Origin: an uncultured Ulvibacter sp.
GTDB lineage: Bacteria > Bacteroidota > Bacteroidia > Flavobacteriales > Flavobacteriaceae
Assembly: GCA_913063405.1 (NCBI GenBank)
Contig: CAJXZB010000001.1
Location: forward strand, 186,001-250,000
Length of the DNA stretch: 64,000 nucleotides
Direction of reading: 5' to 3'
Made by a program: the position numbers and the translations under genes. The notes under the pieces were generated by a model, which was given only the letters and a program-made list of their open reading frames with translations, was not told the DNA's origin and searched no databases. Shown here piece by piece: positions 60,026 through 64,000 of this stretch. Position 1 is the stretch's first letter. Each line of letters starts with the position of its first letter.

Positions 60026-61054
60026 TTAAGCTTCATCGACATGTCTGCGAAGTTTTTGGCGTCGTTCAAACGCATTTACGCGTTCCACTACCTTGTCCTC
60101 GATAAAATCAATTATCTTCTCTTGAAGTCTGGTTTTATTGACCTTATTAATATAAGTAATCCCTCCAGGAGACATTACATTTACTTCTACAAGCATTCCT
60201 CCAATCACATCAATTCCAACAAAATAGAGACCATCCTTTACCAATTTGGGACCAATACGTCTGCAAAGTTCCTTTTCTTGAAGGGAAAGGCTATGCTTTT
60301 CAACCGTTCCACCTGCACTTACATTGGAGCGATGATCTTCCTCCCCTGGTACACGCCTCATGGTACCAATTGGTTTCCCATTCAGCATTAAAATACGCAC
60401 ATCTCCTTGATCCGCACCTTCAATGTATTCTTGTAAAATTACATAATTGGAAGTACCATCATTATTATCAATATAGAAGTCAAGTAAAGAATTGATACTT
60501 AGCATAGCACGTTTCTCAATCAGGATCACCCCAGACCCTCCAAAACCGTTTAATGGCTTTAAAATCATTTTATCTGGACCTTCTTTAATAGTTTTCTTTA
60601 AATAGTCTTTATTTTTGGTAACATGTGTTCTAGGAAGAATTTCATTTTGAGCATCTTCGAAAACTGCCGTGTACAATTTATTATTAGCTCGACGTATGCC
60701 GTCCAAATCATTCATTATAAATACATCGTCTTTTACTGAATCTAAAAAATTTAGCATTATCATATCCAAAGGAGGATTGCTTCTTAAGATAATCACATCA
60801 AATCCGGCCAGGGGTAGCATCTCATCATAAAATTCGGCTTTACCATGAAAAGATTTTAGCGAATTCGATATTTTGTCCTTGCGCTTTATCACTTTGGAAA
60901 AGGAAAAAGCCACGCTGTCACGTATAGTAAGATTCGCTGGTGTTGTAATTACCAGTCCGTGACCTCGCTTAACGAACTCATGAATCATCGCCAATGTGGA
61001 ATCATTGTCTGGATCCATTTCTTCCCAAGGATACATTATAAAACAAACATTCAT
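60026..61054 (-). CDS. gshB: Glutathione synthetase-like ATP-grasp ligase
   Basis: 342 aa, prokaryotic GshB fold: MNVCFIMYPWEEMDPDNDST (substrate domain), NNKLYTAVFEDAQNEILPRT, KMILKPLNGFGGSGVILIEK (ATP-grasp loop), YVILQEYIEGADQGDVRILM (Mg/ATP) and MRRVPGEEDHRSNVSAGGTV with the later VEVNVMSPGGI. It joins gamma-glutamylcysteine and glycine or a similar pair. It is the first gene of the gshB / fragment / N-formylglutamate amidohydrolase / QEGLA operon. Confidence 0.88.
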   Translation of the reverse strand: MNVCFIMYPWEEMDPDNDSTLAMIHEFVKRGHGLVITTPANLTIRDSVAFSFSKVIKRKDKISNSLKSFHGKAEFYDEMLPLAGFDVIILRSNPPLDMIMLNFLDSVKDDVFIMNDLDGIRRANNKLYTAVFEDAQNEILPRTHVTKNKDYLKKTIKEGPDKMILKPLNGFGGSGVILIEKRAMLSINSLLDFYIDNNDGTSNYVILQEYIEGADQGDVRILMLNGKPIGTMRRVPGEEDHRSNVSAGGTVEKHSLSLQEKELCRRIGPKLVKDGLYFVGIDVIGGMLVEVNVMSPGGITYINKVNKTRLQEKIIDFIEDKVVERVNAFERRQKLRRHVDEA

Positions 61055-61174
61055 AGTGGTTAGTTTTTTAATTAAGAATGGTTACCGGTTAATCCGTCTT
61101 ATTTAGTTTATTAAAAGTAGGATTTATTCTATTATCTATTATATTTTTGAATGATAAATTTAAAATCAAAACAA

Positions 61175-61987
61175 ATGGATGTTCAAAAGATACTTGATAG
61201 ATTAATTGAATTGGGTAGCGAATATGGCTTAAAAGTTATTGGAGCTATTATTATATGGATTGTTGGATCCTGGCTTATTAAGAAAATGTTAAGGGTTGTC
61301 AATGGTCTTATGGATAAAAAGGGCTATGACGAAGGACTTAAAAAATTCTTACTTAATTTATTGGGTTGGATTTTAAAAGTATTACTTGTTCTTGCCATTT
61401 TGGGGAACTTAGGGATTGAAACTACTTCCTTTGCTGCATTATTAGCAGCAATGGGTCTAGCCATTGGAATGGCATTGCAAGGATCACTTGGTAATTTTGC
61501 AGGAGGAGTTATGCTAATGATATTTAAACCCTTTAAAATTGGAGATTTAATTGAAGCACAAGGGGAATTAGGTGTGGTTAAGGAAATTGAAATTTTCACT
61601 ACGAAATTGTTAACACCAGAGAACAAGTTAGTAATTGTTCCAAATGGTGCTTTGTCTAATGGAAATATTACAAATTATTCTGAAGAGGGAATGCTTCAAA
61701 TAAGACATGTGATTGGCGTATCATATGATGCAGATATTAAGCAAACCAAGAATGTTCTTATGAACGCCTTAACATCTCAAGATCTGGTGTTATCAGATCC
61801 TGTTCCAACTATAGATGTGGCAGCTTTGGGAGAAAGTTCGGTGGATTTTGCAGTAAGACCATGGGCAAAAACGGAGGATTACTGGACTGTATATTTCAAT
61901 ACTTTAGAAAAGGCAAAACTCGCCTTAGATGCCGCTGGAATCGAAATACCTTACCCACATGCAGTGGAAATTCAAAAAGAAGCTTAA
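61175..61987 (+). CDS. Small-conductance mechanosensitive channel (MscS family)
   Basis: 270 aa from ATG 61175; a longer start at 61151 adds only eight polar residues. Three transmembrane helices are expected (about 18-36, 60-80, 85-110); the pore helix is AALLAAMGLAIGMALQGSLGNFAGG, followed by MIFKPFKIGDLIEAQGELGV. The cytoplasmic beta domain has FTTKLLTPENKLVIVPNGAL and EIPYPHAVEI ends it. It protects against hypo-osmotic shock. A strong terminator follows at 62007. Confidence 0.95.
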   Translation: MDVQKILDRLIELGSEYGLKVIGAIIIWIVGSWLIKKMLRVVNGLMDKKGYDEGLKKFLLNLLGWILKVLLVLAILGNLGIETTSFAALLAAMGLAIGMALQGSLGNFAGGVMLMIFKPFKIGDLIEAQGELGVVKEIEIFTTKLLTPENKLVIVPNGALSNGNITNYSEEGMLQIRHVIGVSYDADIKQTKNVLMNALTSQDLVLSDPVPTIDVAALGESSVDFAVRPWAKTEDYWTVYFNTLEKAKLALDAAGIEIPYPHAVEIQKEA

Positions 61988-62006
61988 TTACTATTTATTC
62001 ATTTCA

Positions 62007-62047
62007 TAAAAGGCCGCTCTAAATTTGTATTTAGAGCGGCCTTTTTT
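62007..62047. terminator. Strong terminator between mscS-like gene and convergent gene
   Basis: AAAAGGCCGCTCTAAAT pairs with ATTTAGAGCGGCCTTTT around a short loop, with a T-run beyond. It serves both convergent genes. Confidence 0.88.
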
Positions 62048-62053
62048 ATAGTA

Positions 62054-62848
62054 TCATTCTCCATAGATTCTAAAATTATCAAACCCGGCAAAATCGGTGT
62101 CGCCATTTTGACTAATACCAAGGGTTAGTCGAACATTGGTCACAGCGTTAGGAATGTTAACCGTTACCGTACCCTCTATAGTAAAATCCCCAGTGCCATT
62201 TACTAGGTTGGTCACACCTTGACTTACGTTATCGTAAAAGACTTCATATTGAACATCATCTCCATTATCAAATTGAAAAACATCATAATCAAATGCTAAC
62301 CTTGCATTAATTATGCTAGAAATGTCCACATTAATAAATGCAATTTCATGCAGAAAATTTGTTCCAGTGATGGGATTGTCCAGATCTCTACAACCTAAAA
62401 AATACCCATTGACCTTGTCAATTTCTGTAGTGCCCGGGCCCAAAGTTGTAACTAAATCCCAAATATCATTATTCATATTGTACACAGGGTGGTTCAAAGA
62501 ATAATTCCAGTTTATATTAGTGTCAAAATCCTGAACAACCAATGTTATCGCATGTGTTGAAAGTGTATAAATGGATTCCCAGTAAATACCATTCCATATT
62601 TGGTAGGTAGCAGTATCCTCCACAAATACTAACAAACCAATGTCCGTAGAAGCAGCGGGGATTGCATCTCGTTGAACTTGAGTAGGAACACGAGGCGGCA
62701 TGAACCCTCCAAATTTAGTTCCGCCATTTGAAATACCATTAATTTCAAACATAGCTGCATTACTTGGATTAATAGTGCCAATGCCAACCTGAGAATATAG
62801 AATCAAACTAAACAAGTGGGTGAAAACAATACAAAAGAATCTTCTCAT
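62054..62848 (-). CDS. Secreted tail-fibre-head-like protein of unknown function
   Basis: 264 aa with signal peptide (MRRFFCIVFTHLFSLILYSQ). VGIGTINPSNAAMFEINGIS is the start typical of Bacteroidota surface proteins with head/trimerisation repeats, and GGFMPPRVPTQVQRDAIPAA follows as a linker motif. The C-terminal half is a beta-sandwich (IDKVNGYFLGCRDLDNPITG, NDDVQYEV-type strands, TDFAGFDNFRIYGE). No T9SS tail is visible. Function unknown. Confidence 0.75.
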   Translation of the reverse strand: MRRFFCIVFTHLFSLILYSQVGIGTINPSNAAMFEINGISNGGTKFGGFMPPRVPTQVQRDAIPAASTDIGLLVFVEDTATYQIWNGIYWESIYTLSTHAITLVVQDFDTNINWNYSLNHPVYNMNNDIWDLVTTLGPGTTEIDKVNGYFLGCRDLDNPITGTNFLHEIAFINVDISSIINARLAFDYDVFQFDNGDDVQYEVFYDNVSQGVTNLVNGTGDFTIEGTVTVNIPNAVTNVRLTLGISQNGDTDFAGFDNFRIYGE

Positions 62849-62987
62849 AGCTGCGAAAATTAAATCCTAGCTAAATCGATGTTATATAAAAATACTTTAA
62901 ACGAAAGACCCAGCCAAGAAGCAGGGAGAAGACGAAGTACACCAAGGTACTAAAAATATCTTATATTCTTAAAATTACGTTTATAAA

Positions 62988-64000
62988 TTAGGCTTGTGGA
63001 TTGTAATTATCATCCCAATCTTTTACTTTAGGTTCTCCCAATTTGTTTTGAGATTTTGCAACCATCATAGAAACAGTTGCATCTCCTGTAACGTTTACAA
63101 CTGTTCTACACATATCTAAGGGCCTGTCTATCGCAAATATTAACGCTAATCCGGCTTCCGGAATCCCTGCATAGCCTAAAACACCTACCAGCATTACCAT
63201 TCCCGCTCCAGGGACAGCTGCAGACCCTATAGACGCTAGTGTGGCAGTTGCAATAATTCCCAGTTGTGTTCCAAAGGACAAATCCATTCCAAAGGCTTGT
63301 GCGATAAACACGGCTGCCACCGCTTGATAGAGACTTGTCCCATCCATGTTTATTGTCGCTCCAATCGGCAAAACAAAACTAGACACTTCTTCCTCTACTC
63401 CTAGATGTTCGGTAACCCTTTCCATAGTTACTGGTAGTGTTGCTGCACTGGAACTAGTTGAGAAGGCTAATAACTGTGCTGGTGCAATTCCGTTTAAGAA
63501 AAACCTTGGCGATTTTTTTGTAACTATTTTAACGAGAAGAACGTATACACCTATCATTAATAACAAACCTAGAACTACACAAAGGGCATACATACCAAGG
63601 GCCGTAAATAAATCCGCAGAAGGCGCTTCTACCACCAATGCAGCTAGTAATGCAAATACACCATATGGAGCAGCTAGCATAATTAAATCTACCATCTTCA
63701 GTATAACCTCATTAAAGCCATCAAAAAACTCCTTAACGGTTTTAGATTTTTCTTCTGGAATCAAAATCAATCCAATTCCGAAGAAAACTGCAAAAAATAT
63801 TACTTGTAACATATTTCTGTTACTGGAAGCTGCTTCAAAAATATTACTAGGTACTAGATCTATCAAGGCTTGTAAAGGGCCGGCATCTTTTTGTTTTGCT
63901 GCAGCTTCGCGTTTCATTTCGGCTTCACCTCCATAGGCTTCGACCAACTCATTTCGTGTATTTTCATTAATACTACTTCCTGGTTTTACCAAAGTGACTA
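62988..64000 (-). CDS. Dicarboxylate/amino acid:cation symporter, 5' end outside the window
   Basis: SDF/DAACS (GltP-like) transporter. Only the C-terminal 337 residues are present; the frame is still open at base 64000. FSTSSSAATLPVTMERVTEHLGV (the serine-rich HP1), PIGATINMDGTSLYQAVAAVFIAQ (NMDGT motif in TM7) and AVPGAGMVMLVGVLGYAGIP (HP2) are intact, as is DMCRTVVNVTGDATVS (substrate Asp/Asn in TM8). It imports C4-dicarboxylates or glutamate/aspartate with H+ or Na+. Confidence 0.93.
   Translation of the reverse strand, partial: VTLVKPGSSINENTRNELVEAYGGEAEMKREAAAKQKDAGPLQALIDLVPSNIFEAASSNRNMLQVIFFAVFFGIGLILIPEEKSKTVKEFFDGFNEVILKMVDLIMLAAPYGVFALLAALVVEAPSADLFTALGMYALCVVLGLLLMIGVYVLLVKIVTKKSPRFFLNGIAPAQLLAFSTSSSAATLPVTMERVTEHLGVEEEVSSFVLPIGATINMDGTSLYQAVAAVFIAQAFGMDLSFGTQLGIIATATLASIGSAAVPGAGMVMLVGVLGYAGIPEAGLALIFAIDRPLDMCRTVVNVTGDATVSMMVAKSQNKLGEPKVKDWDDNYNPQA

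Overview
The window reads as chromosome of a marine-type Bacteroidota bacterium, most likely a Flavobacteriaceae member. The evidence is AT-rich DNA, genes with almost no Shine-Dalgarno signal, promoters of the Bacteroidetes TTG-N18/19-TAnnTTTG type, Por/type IX C-terminal sorting domains on two secreted proteins, a TonB-dependent receptor, an alpha/beta-fused 2-oxoacid dehydrogenase E1, a Smr-less MutS2, and a QEGLA-motif carboxypeptidase gene.

Layout. 1-4.9 kb holds a partial SDR enzyme, an OsmC protein, two decayed genes, a Crp/Fnr regulator, a secreted metallo-beta-lactamase-fold lipoprotein and a methyltransferase without its 5' end. 5.4-10.0 kb holds a TonB receptor followed 5 bp later by a TPR/transmembrane protein with a class III cyclase domain. 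10.75-17.9 kb is a leftward operon: secreted pirin, cysteine hydrolase, amidohydrolase lipoprotein, YceI, DoxX, alginate-export-like barrel, nitroreductase and a frameshifted TMEM175-like protein. It starts at a well-spaced sigma-54 promoter, and a PAS-AAA+-Fis activator is transcribed divergently (18.0-20.2 kb). 21.7-28.4 kb is a complete leftward ebo cluster (eboA to eboF) preceded by a TMEM220 gene. 28.6-30.0 kb is a MarR regulator with a PLP enzyme behind a 34-bp perfect palindrome.

The long spacers at 4.86-5.45, 10.0-10.75, 20.2-21.2 and 30.1-31.0 kb are built from the same set of long imperfect hairpins. Their arms are conserved and their centres variable, and some stretches are nearly identical 10 kb apart. 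They recall integron attC sites in form, but I see no integrase and no compact cassettes. Right of about 31.0 kb these repeats stop and the DNA looks less AT-rich.

31.0-36.5 kb holds a wrecked Cys/Met-metabolism gene, an MFS exporter, HPF, a TauE/SafE exporter and an RlmI-like rRNA methyltransferase. 36.2-44.1 kb is a scar. On its left are a ketosynthase C-terminus and an acyl-carrier-protein gene with a stop codon; on its right is the first 50 codons of an FAD oxidoreductase in the same orientation. Between them are two orphan RHS tips, an IS3 element split by 4 kb, a decayed IS4 and a T9SS metalloprotease. The simplest reading is loss of the middle of a flexirubin-like polyketide/fatty-acid cluster through IS and RHS activity.

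44.2-64 kb is mostly ordinary chromosome: OmpA and lipocalin lipoproteins, E1 alpha/beta, a 2OG-Fe(II) oxygenase, a coupled SUI1/nucleoside phosphorylase/binding-protein set, a LamG-PNGase F-like T9SS protein, ung, mutS2, a DCC thiol protein, a gshB / N-formylglutamate amidohydrolase / QEGLA operon with an internal fusion scar, an MscS channel and a truncated dicarboxylate symporter at the right edge.
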